Positions 51,411-60,411 of a stretch of DNA of 64,000 nucleotides are shown one piece after another. Position 1 is the first letter of the stretch; every line of letters begins with the position of its first letter. Location of the stretch: positions 1 through 64,000 of the forward strand of contig JACJZH010000008.1 in NCBI GenBank assembly GCA_020635695.1. Direction: 5' to 3'. Source of the DNA: Flavobacteriales bacterium. Lineage in GTDB: Bacteria > Bacteroidota > Bacteroidia > Flavobacteriales_F > PHOS-HE28. The notes under the pieces were generated by a model that made no database searches, was not told where the DNA came from, and was given only the letters and a program-made list of their open reading frames with translations. A program made the translations under genes and the position numbers.

Positions 51411-52649
51411 ATGGGGAAAGAGAGCAGCAGATCCGGTGCGGTGAGCCAGGTCATAGTGATCGGTGGGGGAGCGGCCGGCTTTTTTGCCGCGCTCAGTGTC
51501 AGGGAGCATCATCCCCACGTGCGGGTGGTGCTGCTGGAGAAAGGTGCACGTCCATTGGACAAGGTGCGCATCAGCGGGGGCGGGCGCTGCAACGTGACCC
51601 ACGACTGTCGCGACCTGCGCCGCCTGGCCGCCCACTACCCGCGCGGGGAGCGCTTCCTGCGCAAGGCCTTCCGGCATTTTGCCGTGGCGGATACCATCGC
51701 CTGGTTCCGAGACCGCGGAGTGGAACTCAAGACCGAACCCGACGGCCGCATGTTCCCCACCACCGACGATTCGGGTACCATCGTGGATGCGTTGACCAGC
51801 GCGGCGGACCGGGCAGGGGTGGAGGTGCGGCTGCGTTGTCCGGTCACCGCGCTCGAGCCGCAAGGGTCGCGCTGGGTGGTGCGTACGCCCGAGGGTGAAC
51901 TGCAGGCCGACCGGGTGATCGTGGCCTCCGGTGGCAGTCCGAAGCGCGAAGGCCTTCAGTGGCTGGCCGACCTGGGCCACGCCGTCGTGGATCCCGTGCC
52001 CTCGCTCTTCACCTTCAACCTGCCGGGCGATCCGATCACGAAGCTCATGGGCGTGGTGGCCGATCCCGTCACGGTCCATGTCGCCGGCACGAAGCTGTCC
52101 TCCACGGGCCCGTTGCTGGTCACCCATTGGGGGCTCAGCGGACCGGCCGTGCTGCGGCTCAGCGCATGGGGAGCCCGCGAGCTGCAGGAGCGCGGCTACC
52201 GCTACACCGTGCGCATCGATTGGACGGGGGGGCTGGGCGAACTGCCCGTACGCGAGCGGCTCAGGGACCTTCGTGACACCCAGGCGCGCAAGCTCCTGCG
52301 CAACGCCGATCCCTTCGGACTTCCTGCCCGGTTATGGGCATTCCTCCTGGAGCGGGCCGGAGTGGACGAGGCGACCGTCTGTGCGGAGCTGCCCCGGAAG
52401 GACCTGGACCGCCTGGTGGACGTGCTCGTGAACGATCTGCACGAGGCGCGGGGCAAGACCACCTTCAAGGAGGAGTTCGTGACCGCCGGAGGCGTGGCCC
52501 TTTCCGAGGTGGACCCCGACACCCTGGCCAGCCGGAGAGCGCCTGGACTGTACTTCGCCGGGGAGGTGCTGGACATCGACGGGATCACGGGTGGCTTCAA
52601 CTTCCAGGCAGCCTGGACCACCGGATGGATCGCCGGGAGGCTCGCGTGA
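51411..52649 (+). CDS. HI0933/YhiN-family flavoprotein
   Basis: NAD(P)/FAD-dependent oxidoreductase of uncharacterised substrate, 412 residues. FAD-binding VIVIGGGAAGFFAALSVRE at the N-terminus, the family motif ISGGGRCNVTH, MFPTTDDSGTIVDAL and the C-terminal LYFAGEVLDIDGITGGFNFQ. The start is uncertain: ATG 51411 is given, GTG 51441 would begin one residue before the FAD strand. It overlaps the downstream patatin gene by 4 bases (GTGA), so the two are coupled, though no functional link is known. Confidence 0.9.
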   Translation: MGKESSRSGAVSQVIVIGGGAAGFFAALSVREHHPHVRVVLLEKGARPLDKVRISGGGRCNVTHDCRDLRRLAAHYPRGERFLRKAFRHFAVADTIAWFRDRGVELKTEPDGRMFPTTDDSGTIVDALTSAADRAGVEVRLRCPVTALEPQGSRWVVRTPEGELQADRVIVASGGSPKREGLQWLADLGHAVVDPVPSLFTFNLPGDPITKLMGVVADPVTVHVAGTKLSSTGPLLVTHWGLSGPAVLRLSAWGARELQERGYRYTVRIDWTGGLGELPVRERLRDLRDTQARKLLRNADPFGLPARLWAFLLERAGVDEATVCAELPRKDLDRLVDVLVNDLHEARGKTTFKEEFVTAGGVALSEVDPDTLASRRAPGLYFAGEVLDIDGITGGFNFQAAWTTGWIAGRLA

Positions 52650-54949
52650 ACGATCTTCACGCCGTGCGAAGCGTCTGGTCCCTGCTGGCCCTGCTCCTGC
52701 TGCTGAACACATCGGCGCAGGAGGATGCACGTCCGAAGGTGGGGCTCGTGCTCAGCGGCGGTGGCGCCAAGGGCATCTGTCACATCGGGGTGCTGAAGGT
52801 GCTGGAGGAGGAAGGCATCCGCCCGGACCTGATCACCGGCACCAGCATGGGCAGCCTGGTGGGCGGGCTCTATGCCTGCGGGTACAGCGCCGACGACATC
52901 GAACGCATCGTGCTCGGGATCCGCTGGGACGAGCTCATGACCAACAAGGTCGGGCTGGACAAGATCGCCATCGAGGAGAAGCGCTACTACGGCCGCTGGC
53001 TGGCGGAGCTGCCCTGGGACCATGGTCCGAAGTTGCCTTCCGGGCTCATTCGCGGGCAGAAGATCATGGAGCTGATCCGTCTGCATACGTTGCCCTTTCA
53101 CGGGACCGACGATTTCCGTGAACTCCCCATCCCCTTCGCCTGCATCGCCACGGACGTGGGGGCGGGAGAGGCCTTGGTCCAGGACCGGGGGTTCCTGCCG
53201 GACGCCATGCGCTCGAGCATGTCCATCCCCACCTTCTTCGCGCCCATGTTCTCCGACAGCCTGCTGCTGGTGGACGGTGGGGAGATCCGGAACTTCCCAG
53301 TGAGCGACGCACGCACCATGGGAGCCGACCTGGTGATCGGGGTCGATGTGGGCGACGGTCTGCTGCCACCCGATCAGCTGGACAGCCCGGTGGACATCCT
53401 GACGCAGAGCGCCATGTTCACCTCGCTGAAGGACACCGAGCGCCAGCGGGACCTGTGCGATGTGCTGATCCTGCCCGACTACGCGCCTTATTCCACGGGG
53501 AGCTTTCTGGAGGAGGCCGTGCCCTGGTTGGTGCACAAGGGATACCAGGCGGCCGACAGCCTGCGTCCACAGCTGCGTGAACTGGCGCGAAAGGCCGGCA
53601 TGGGACCCGGACCTTTGCGGGTGGATGGTCCTTTGGTGCCGGACACCCTGCAAGTGGACCGCGTGGAGGTGCGTGCCGATCGCGGTCGCGAACTGGCCTC
53701 CTCGCGCTTCAAACTTGACCATGGTGCGATCGCCGTGGCCGATCTGGAGGAGCGCGTGGACCTGCTCTATGGCACCCGGCATTTCGACCTGGTGCAGTAC
53801 CGGTTGGAACAACAGGAAGGGGACAGCGTGCTGGTGATCGAGGCCGAGCCCGCCGCTCCCGGCCGCCTGGGTGTTTCGTTGAACTACGACACCTATCACG
53901 AAGTGAGCCTCGGCGTGCTGTTGCTTCTTCGGGACAAGCTCTTCAAAGGATCGCGCCTGGCCATGGAAGCCTACCTCGGGCGCTATCCGGAGGTGGATGT
54001 CAACTACCTGAAGTATTTCGGCCCGCGCCTGCGCATGGGCTTGGAACTGGGCGGCTACTACGAGTCCGGACCAGCCTTCATCAGGGACGAGCAGGGCACG
54101 GCACAGGCCGAGTTCCGACAGGACATCACCGGTGGGTATGCCCGGATCCGGACCACGGCCTCGCGCACCTTCAGTGCCGGCATCGAGTTCCAGCCCAGGC
54201 GAGCCGTCCTGAAGCCACGGGTGTTCGCCACCATCTCGCTGAACGATGGCTTTGAGCTGGACCTCCGCGACATCGACCGGATCCGCTACTCCTGGAACCG
54301 CGCGGGCGTTTTCCTTCAGTACAACGACCTGGACCAGTTCGTGTACCCCGAGCGCGGTTGGGAGGTGCTTGCCTCCGGGGCCACCTACATGAACGCCGTG
54401 ACCGAGCTGCGCTATTCGGAGGACTACCTCGGCACCCTGGACCCTGAGCTGGCCGGCATCCTGCGCGAGCTGGCAAGCGACATCACCGAATATGACGACT
54501 ACCTGCGTGCCACGGTGGAATGGCAGGGGCGGGTCCCCCTGCACCGGCGCGTTTCCCTCATGTTCGACGGTGCCGCTTCCATGGCCGACCGGACCGACCT
54601 GTCGGGGGCGGACGTCCTCAACATCGGTGGTATGCGCCGTCCGGACAGGACCAGCATTCCGTTCTGGGGGTTGAACGAATACGATGGTGGAGTGAACGAC
54701 CTGCTGGTGCTGAGAGGGGGATTGCAGTTGCGCTTCGGGAAGAACCTGTTCTGGCAAGGCGCCACCAATGTGCTGTGGACCGGATTCCGGGATGGGGATC
54801 TCTCGGAGGTGCTCGGCGACCGTCAGGTGGTCGGTCTGGGCAGCACCTTGGGCTTGCGCGGCATGTGGGGGCTCGTCCAGGTGGGGGTCAGCACCAACCT
54901 GAGCAACGACCAGGTGCTGGGCTGGTTCAACCTGGGCTACCGGCTTTGA
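52646..54949 (+). CDS. patatin-like phospholipase with C-terminal outer-membrane barrel
   Basis: 767 residues, GTG start, signal peptide SVWSLLALLLLLNTSAQ. Patatin domain: oxyanion loop GLVLSGGGAKGICHIGVLKV, nucleophile Ser67 in ITGTSMGS, Asp210 in LLLVDGGEIRNF. After a POTRA-like region (~residues 330-400) comes a barrel of BamA/surface-antigen type (LGVSLNYDTYHEVSLGVLLL to QVLGWFNLGYRL). This is the PlpD/type Vd-like layout in which the barrel carries the phospholipase. It could remodel lipids or be shown on the cell surface. Confidence 0.92.
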   Translation: MNDLHAVRSVWSLLALLLLLNTSAQEDARPKVGLVLSGGGAKGICHIGVLKVLEEEGIRPDLITGTSMGSLVGGLYACGYSADDIERIVLGIRWDELMTNKVGLDKIAIEEKRYYGRWLAELPWDHGPKLPSGLIRGQKIMELIRLHTLPFHGTDDFRELPIPFACIATDVGAGEALVQDRGFLPDAMRSSMSIPTFFAPMFSDSLLLVDGGEIRNFPVSDARTMGADLVIGVDVGDGLLPPDQLDSPVDILTQSAMFTSLKDTERQRDLCDVLILPDYAPYSTGSFLEEAVPWLVHKGYQAADSLRPQLRELARKAGMGPGPLRVDGPLVPDTLQVDRVEVRADRGRELASSRFKLDHGAIAVADLEERVDLLYGTRHFDLVQYRLEQQEGDSVLVIEAEPAAPGRLGVSLNYDTYHEVSLGVLLLLRDKLFKGSRLAMEAYLGRYPEVDVNYLKYFGPRLRMGLELGGYYESGPAFIRDEQGTAQAEFRQDITGGYARIRTTASRTFSAGIEFQPRRAVLKPRVFATISLNDGFELDLRDIDRIRYSWNRAGVFLQYNDLDQFVYPERGWEVLASGATYMNAVTELRYSEDYLGTLDPELAGILRELASDITEYDDYLRATVEWQGRVPLHRRVSLMFDGAASMADRTDLSGADVLNIGGMRRPDRTSIPFWGLNEYDGGVNDLLVLRGGLQLRFGKNLFWQGATNVLWTGFRDGDLSEVLGDRQVVGLGSTLGLRGMWGLVQVGVSTNLSNDQVLGWFNLGYRL

Positions 54950-54979
54950 AGGCTGTCGACCGCCGATCGTGAACGACTT

Positions 54980-54997
54980 GCCCGCACCCACGCGGGC
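54980..54997 (+). terminator. weak hairpin after the patatin gene
   Basis: GCCCGC (54980-54985) pairs with GCGGGC (54992-54997); a 6-bp stem without a U-run, weak evidence. Confidence 0.25.
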
Positions 54998-55014
54998 GCG
55001 CCCTCGCACCCGAG

Positions 55015-55022
55015 TACCTTCG
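55015..55022 (+). promoter_or_regulatory. -7 box TACCTTCG for aroC
   Basis: Ends 4 bases before the aroC ATG. Confidence 0.55.
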
Positions 55023-55026
55023 CGGC

Positions 55027-56109
55027 ATGCCCGGGAACACCTTCGGCCTGCTCTTCCGGCTCACCACGTTCGGTGAGAGCCACGGACCGGCCATCGGTGG
55101 TGTGATCGATGGCTGTCCCTCGGGGTTGAAGCTGGACCTGGAGGCCGTTCAGCAGGAGCTGGACCGCCGTCGCCCTGGCAGCACACCACTGGGGACTTCC
55201 CGCAAGGAGAGCGATCGGGTGGAATGGCTCAGTGGCATCCTCGATGGGGTCACCCTCGGGTCGCCCATCGGCTTCCTGATGCGGAACACCGATGCGCGCA
55301 GCGGGGACTACGACCACCTGAAGGACGTGTATCGTCCGGGTCATGCCGATCGGACCTGGGAGGACAAGTACGGCATCCGGGACCACCGCGGAGGAGGCCG
55401 GGCCAGCGCCCGGGAGACCGCCTGTCGCGTGGTGGGCGGGGCCGTGGCCCGGCAGGTGCTGGCCCATCAGGGTGTCCAAGTGCAGGCCTGGGTGAGCCGG
55501 GTGGGGGAGGTGGCCCTCGAGATCCCCGTCCAGGAACTTGATCCAGCTTCGACCTATGCGAGCGATGTGCGTTGTCCTGACCCGGAGACCGCCTCCCGGA
55601 TGGCCGCTGCGATCGAAGCCGCGCGTGCCGAGGGCGACACACTGGGCGGCGTGATCGGCGCCCGTGTCTCCGGTATGCAGGCTGGTCTGGGCGAACCGGT
55701 CTTCGACAAGCTGCACGCCGATCTCGGAAAGGCCATGCTTTCGATCAATGCCGTGAAGGGCTTCCAGGTGGGAAGCGGCTTTGCGGCCGCCTCCATGCGC
55801 GGTTCCGTCCACAACGATGACTATCGCACAGGTCCTGCGGGAGAAGTACGCACCTTGACCAACCGCAGCGGTGGGGTCCAGGGCGGCATCAGCAACGGAG
55901 AGGACATCCTGTTCGATGTGGCCTTCAAACCCGTAAGCACCCTGATGCGCGACCAGTCCACCGTGGACCGCGAAGGCCGTGCCGTGACCCTGGAAGGGAA
56001 GGGGCGTCATGACCCTTGCGTGGTGCCCCGCGCCGTGCCCGTGGTGGAGGCCATGACCTGCCTGGTGCTCGCCGACCACCTGCTCCGCCAACGCAGTGCC
56101 CGCCTATGA
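55027..56109 (+). CDS. aroC: chorismate synthase
   Basis: Converts EPSP to chorismate with reduced FMN, the last step of the shikimate pathway. The three family signatures are present: FRLTTFGESHGPAIGGVIDG, DHRGGGRASARETACRVVGG and VHNDDYRTGPAG with SNGEDILFDVAFKP. 360 residues is the expected length. Its stop overlaps the start of the symporter gene (ATGA), so both are translated from one mRNA, though no other shikimate genes are here. Confidence 0.97.
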   Translation: MPGNTFGLLFRLTTFGESHGPAIGGVIDGCPSGLKLDLEAVQQELDRRRPGSTPLGTSRKESDRVEWLSGILDGVTLGSPIGFLMRNTDARSGDYDHLKDVYRPGHADRTWEDKYGIRDHRGGGRASARETACRVVGGAVARQVLAHQGVQVQAWVSRVGEVALEIPVQELDPASTYASDVRCPDPETASRMAAAIEAARAEGDTLGGVIGARVSGMQAGLGEPVFDKLHADLGKAMLSINAVKGFQVGSGFAAASMRGSVHNDDYRTGPAGEVRTLTNRSGGVQGGISNGEDILFDVAFKPVSTLMRDQSTVDREGRAVTLEGKGRHDPCVVPRAVPVVEAMTCLVLADHLLRQRSARL

Positions 56110-57539
56110 CCAAGACCCGCCAACGCCTCCCGTTGCACATCCGCATCCTGATCGCCCTGGTGCTCGGCGTGGGGTGGGCGCTCCTTTCCAGCACGCTGGG
56201 GTGGAGCCGCTTCACCATGGATTGGATCGCGCCCTTTGGCGACATCTTCATCAACCTGTTGAAGCTGATCGCCGTGCCGCTGGTGCTCTTCAGCATCATC
56301 AGTGGGGTGGCCGGCATGAGCGATGTGACCAAGCTGGGCAGGCTCGGCATCCGCACCCTGCTGATCTACCTGGCCACCACCATGACCGCCGTGCTCATCG
56401 GCCTGGCCATCGTGAACATCGCGAAGCCCGGTGCCCTGGCGGATGACGACCAGCGCCTGCGCAACCGGATCGACTACGAGCTGTGGGTGCGCGAGACCAC
56501 CGGCGTGGAACGCCCGCTGGACGGGCAGTGCTTCAGTTGTGAGGAGGCCAACCGCGCCGTGGTGGAGCAGGTGATGGCCGCCCGTCAGGCGGGTGGGGCA
56601 GACGACTGGATCGGGGAGAAGGTGCAGCAGGCCAGGGCCACCAAGGACGCCGGTCCGCTGCAGTTCCTCGTGGACATGGTGCCCAGCAACATCTTCCTCA
56701 GCTTCAACAACACGTTGATGCTGCAGGTGATCTTCTTCGCGATCTTCTTCGGCATCACCCTGCTCATGATCCCCGGCGACCGCGCCGGGCCGGTCACCGC
56801 CTTCATGAACGGCTGCAACGAGGTGTTCATGAAGATGGTGGACCTGGTGATGGAGGCCGCGCCCTTCTTCGTGTTCGCACTCATGGCCGGGGTGGTGGCC
56901 CGCATGGCCGGCGACGATCCGGGTGCGGTGGTGGAACTGTTCAAGGGGCTCGCGGGCTACGGCGCCACCGTGGTCGTGGGCCTGGCCATCCTGCTGTTCC
57001 TGATCTACCCGGTGCTGCTGAGCCTGGTGCTGCGCCGCAACGTGTACGGGCGCTTCCTGCGGGCCATCAGCCCCGCACAGCTGCTCGCCTTCAGCACCAG
57101 CAGCAGCGCGGCCACCCTGCCGGTGACCATGGACTGCGTGGAGGAGAACATCGGCGTGAGCAAGACCACCGCCAGCTTCGTGCTGCCCATCGGCGCCACG
57201 GTGAACATGGACGGCACCAGCCTCTACCAGGCCGTGGCCGTGATCTTCCTGGCGCAGTTCCACCTGGTGGACCTCACCTTCGCCCAGCAGATCACCATCG
57301 TGCTCACCGCCACCCTGGCCAGCATCGGGGCGGCCGCCGTGCCCAGCGCGGGGCTCATCATGCTCATCGTCGTGCTCAGCTCGCTGGGCCTCGATCCCGC
57401 CTGGATCGGCATCGTTTATGCGATCGACCGGCCGCTGGACATGTGCCGGACCGTCGTGAACGTGACCGGTGATGCCACCGTGAGCAGCATCGTGGCCCAC
57501 ACCCAGGGCGAGAAGCTCTTTTTGAACGCTGAACGCTGA
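56106..57539 (+). CDS. dicarboxylate/amino acid:cation symporter (DAACS family)
   Basis: Na+- or H+-coupled uptake of glutamate, aspartate or C4-dicarboxylates. 477 residues with eight helices and two hairpins: LLAFSTSSSAATLPVTMDC (serine-rich hairpin 1), GATVNMDGTSLYQAVAVIF (helix 7 motif) and AAAVPSAGLIMLIVVL (hairpin 2). Between helices 3 and 4 is a ~90-residue polar insert with a Cys pair (DGQCFSCEEAN). The C-terminal end LFLNAER is translated from the GCTGAAC heptad repeat, and the stop codon lies inside it. Confidence 0.92.
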   Translation: MTKTRQRLPLHIRILIALVLGVGWALLSSTLGWSRFTMDWIAPFGDIFINLLKLIAVPLVLFSIISGVAGMSDVTKLGRLGIRTLLIYLATTMTAVLIGLAIVNIAKPGALADDDQRLRNRIDYELWVRETTGVERPLDGQCFSCEEANRAVVEQVMAARQAGGADDWIGEKVQQARATKDAGPLQFLVDMVPSNIFLSFNNTLMLQVIFFAIFFGITLLMIPGDRAGPVTAFMNGCNEVFMKMVDLVMEAAPFFVFALMAGVVARMAGDDPGAVVELFKGLAGYGATVVVGLAILLFLIYPVLLSLVLRRNVYGRFLRAISPAQLLAFSTSSSAATLPVTMDCVEENIGVSKTTASFVLPIGATVNMDGTSLYQAVAVIFLAQFHLVDLTFAQQITIVLTATLASIGAAAVPSAGLIMLIVVLSSLGLDPAWIGIVYAIDRPLDMCRTVVNVTGDATVSSIVAHTQGEKLFLNAER

Positions 57540-57555
57540 ACGCACAACGCTCAAT
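57521..57555. repeat. GCTGAAC heptad repeat at the symporter 3' end
   Basis: Five consecutive 7-base units from TTTGAAC through GCTGAAC twice (57528-57541) to GCACAAC and GCTCAAT. The stop codon of the symporter (57537-57539) lies in the third unit. It is the same unit as at 3653-3813, on the opposite face of the gene layout. Confidence 0.75.
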
Positions 57556-57558
57556 TCC

Positions 57559-60411
57559 ATGCGCAAACTCCTCAAGTGGCTCCTCATCGCAGTGATCGCC
57601 CTCGTGGTGCTGGTGCTGGCCGCGGCCATCCTGGTGCCCATCCTGTTCAAGGACCGCATCGAGCAGGCCGTGAAGGACGAGGTGAACGCCCACCTGAACG
57701 CGCAGGTGGACTGGGGCGACTGGGACATCACCCTGTTGAAGAGCTTCCCGGACCTGACCGTGGAGGTTACGGACGTGGCCGTGTGCAACCGCGCTCCCTT
57801 CGAAGGCATCTGCCTGGCACGCATCGGTACGTTCACCGCCACCATCGACATCAAGAGCCTGTGGCGCGACCAGGTGGAAGTGCTGCGTGTGGGGCTCGTC
57901 CGGCCCAACATCCATGTGAAGGTGCTGGAGGACGGCCGCGCCAACTGGGACATCGCCCTGGCCGACACCTCGGCCGTGGAGGAGACCTCCGCCAGTGCCG
58001 ATACCGCTTCCGCGTTCAACGTCGGTCTGAAGGAATACTGGATCGAGGATGGTCATCTGGTGTATGATGACGCCACGCTGCCGATGCGCATGGACCTGGC
58101 CGGGCTCGACCATCGCGGCGAAGGCGACTTCACCCAGGACCTCTTCACCCTTAGCACCACCACGCATGCGGACAGCACCACGGTGGTGTATGACGGCGTG
58201 AAGTACCTGCGCCGCGCGAACGTGGACCTGAAGGCCGACCTGGAGATGGACCTGCCGAACATGAAGTTCACCTTCCAGGAGAACGAGGCCGTGGTGAACC
58301 AGCTGGCCCTGGGCTTCGATGGCTGGCTGGCCATGCCGGCGGACGACATCGACATGGACCTGACCTGGGACCTGAAGCGCAACGACCTGGCCACCATCCT
58401 GAGCCTGGTTCCCGCCGAGTTCGCCACCGACCTGGACGGCGTGGACATGAGCGGCAACGTCGCCTTCAACGGCTACGTGAAAGGCACCTACAACGAGACC
58501 AGCATGCCGGGCTTCGGACTCACCATCGGTGTGGACAACGGGCGGTTCAAGTACCCCGACCTGCCGGAGAGCGTGGAGGACATCTTCGTGGACTGCACCA
58601 TCAACAGCCCCGGCGGAGCGGACATGGACGGCATGGTGGTGGACCTCCGGCGTTTCGCCATGCAGCTGGCGCAGAACCCCGTGGAGGCGCGGCTGCACCT
58701 CACGCACCCCACCACCGATCCCGATCTGGACGCCTCGTTGCGTGCCTCGGTGGACCTGGGCAGCCTGAAGCGGGTGGTGCCCATGGAGGCCGGTGACGAG
58801 CTGAGCGGGAGCATCACCGCCAACGTGGCGCTGAAAGGCCGCATGAGCGCGATCGAACAGCAGCGCTACAAGGACTTCACCGCGGAAGGGGAGCTGATCC
58901 TGCTGGACATGGTGTACCGCAGCGATTCCCTGCCCTACCCGGTCGGGATCGAAAGCATGTACTTCGGCTTCACTCCGCAATACCTGAAGCTGGACCGCTA
59001 CGAGGGCACCATCGGGCGCAGCGACCTGCAGGCCAACGGGCGTTTCGATAACTACCTGCAGTGGTGGTTGCAGGACAGCACCCTGGCCGGCAGCTTCAAC
59101 GTCCGCAGCAACGAGTTCGACCTGAACGAGCTGATGGGACCGGAGGAGGAGACCACTGCGGAAGGCGGGGAGACCGTTGCGGACAGCAGCAGCATGAGCG
59201 TGATCGAAGTGCCGAAGAACATCGACTTCCGCATGACCGCCGAAGTGCAGCAGGTGATCTACGACGACATGACCCTGGCCGATTGCAAGGGCGACCTGCA
59301 CGTGCACGACCAGCGGGTGGAACTGCGCGACCTCTTCTTCCGCCTGTTCGGTGGCACAGTGACCATGAACGGCGACTACGACACGCAGGACCCGTCGGTG
59401 CCGCGCTTCGACCTGGGCTACGACGTGAACGGTCTGGACATCGCCGAGACCGTCAAGTACGTGGAGACCGTGCAGCAGGTGGCGCCCATCGCCAAGACGT
59501 GCACGGGCCGCTTCAGCACGGACCTGACCATGTCGGGTGTGCTGGGAGGGGACATGATGCCGGACCTGAACTCCCTGGTCGGAAAGGGCCGTTTGACCAC
59601 CCAGGACGTGGACATCAAAGGCTTCCAGCCCTTGGTGGACCTGGCCAAGGCACTGAAGATCGCCGAGGTGAGCAGCACCACGATCGAGGACGTCGACTTC
59701 ACCTACCGCTTCCAGGACGGGAAGATGATCACCGACCCCTTCGACGTGAAGATCGACAAGGTGCAGGCCCGTGTGGGTGGCAGCACGGCCTTCGAGGACC
59801 AGGCCATCGACTACGACATGACCGCCAAGGTGCCCAGCGAGGTGTTCGGTGCGGCCGCCAACCAGTTCGTGGCCGGTCTGCTGGGCCAGGCGAACCAGGC
59901 CGTGGGCGGCAACCTGCAGGTGCCGGAGGTCATCGACCTCACCGTGAAGATGACGGGCACGATCGACAAGCCCATCGTGAAGCCCGTGTTCGCTGGTGGC
60001 ACCAGCAGCGTGAAGGAGGCCATGGAGGAACAGGTGAAGGAAGTGGTGAACGAGGAGATCGACAAGGCCAAGGAGGAGGCCATCGCCAGGGCCCGGGAGG
60101 AAGCCGACCGCCTGGTGGCCGAAGCGCAGAAGCAGGCCGACCAGATCAAGGCCGATGCCCGCAAGGAGGCCGCGCGTGTGAAGGGGGAGGCCTATGCCGC
60201 CGCGGACAAGCTGGTGGCCGATGCCAGCAACCCCTTCGCCAAGGCGGCCGCCCAGGTGGCGGCACAGAAGTTGAAGGAGGAGGCCGACAAGAAGGAACAA
60301 CAGTTCATCGCCGAGGCCGACAAGCGCGCAGATGGGATCGTGGCCTCCGCACGTGCCAAGGGGGATGACCTGATCCGCAAGGCCGAGGCCACGGACACCA
60401 AGTTGAAGTGA
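57559..60411 (+). CDS. AsmA-family protein with C-terminal coiled coil
   Basis: 950 residues. N-terminal membrane helix (LLKWLLIAVIALVVLVLAAA), then a long periplasmic AsmA region: WDITLLKSFPDLTVEVTDVA near residue 55, VGLVRPNIHVKVLEDGRANW near 115 and the AsmA C-terminal part TCTGRFSTDLTMSGVLGGDM with VPSEVFGAAANQFVAG. From residue ~815 on it is an Ala/Glu/Lys-rich coiled coil (VKEVVNEEIDKAKEEAIARA). AsmA-like proteins are thought to help phospholipid passage to the outer membrane. Coupled by a 4-base overlap to the OmpA gene. Confidence 0.9.
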   Translation: MRKLLKWLLIAVIALVVLVLAAAILVPILFKDRIEQAVKDEVNAHLNAQVDWGDWDITLLKSFPDLTVEVTDVAVCNRAPFEGICLARIGTFTATIDIKSLWRDQVEVLRVGLVRPNIHVKVLEDGRANWDIALADTSAVEETSASADTASAFNVGLKEYWIEDGHLVYDDATLPMRMDLAGLDHRGEGDFTQDLFTLSTTTHADSTTVVYDGVKYLRRANVDLKADLEMDLPNMKFTFQENEAVVNQLALGFDGWLAMPADDIDMDLTWDLKRNDLATILSLVPAEFATDLDGVDMSGNVAFNGYVKGTYNETSMPGFGLTIGVDNGRFKYPDLPESVEDIFVDCTINSPGGADMDGMVVDLRRFAMQLAQNPVEARLHLTHPTTDPDLDASLRASVDLGSLKRVVPMEAGDELSGSITANVALKGRMSAIEQQRYKDFTAEGELILLDMVYRSDSLPYPVGIESMYFGFTPQYLKLDRYEGTIGRSDLQANGRFDNYLQWWLQDSTLAGSFNVRSNEFDLNELMGPEEETTAEGGETVADSSSMSVIEVPKNIDFRMTAEVQQVIYDDMTLADCKGDLHVHDQRVELRDLFFRLFGGTVTMNGDYDTQDPSVPRFDLGYDVNGLDIAETVKYVETVQQVAPIAKTCTGRFSTDLTMSGVLGGDMMPDLNSLVGKGRLTTQDVDIKGFQPLVDLAKALKIAEVSSTTIEDVDFTYRFQDGKMITDPFDVKIDKVQARVGGSTAFEDQAIDYDMTAKVPSEVFGAAANQFVAGLLGQANQAVGGNLQVPEVIDLTVKMTGTIDKPIVKPVFAGGTSSVKEAMEEQVKEVVNEEIDKAKEEAIARAREEADRLVAEAQKQADQIKADARKEAARVKGEAYAAADKLVADASNPFAKAAAQVAAQKLKEEADKKEQQFIAEADKRADGIVASARAKGDDLIRKAEATDTKLK

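Noticed and set aside
52202..55009. 935-codon open frame on the minus strand opposite the patatin-barrel gene
   Set aside because: Antisense shadow: His/Gln/Val-rich, no motifs, while the plus strand has intact GGGAKG, GTSMG and DGG motifs.
57376..60300. Very long open frame (974 codons) on the minus strand opposite the AsmA gene
   Set aside because: Composition is dominated by His, Leu, Val, Gly and Asp with no domain, as expected for the antisense of a GC-rich gene; the plus-strand AsmA reading is coherent from start to stop.
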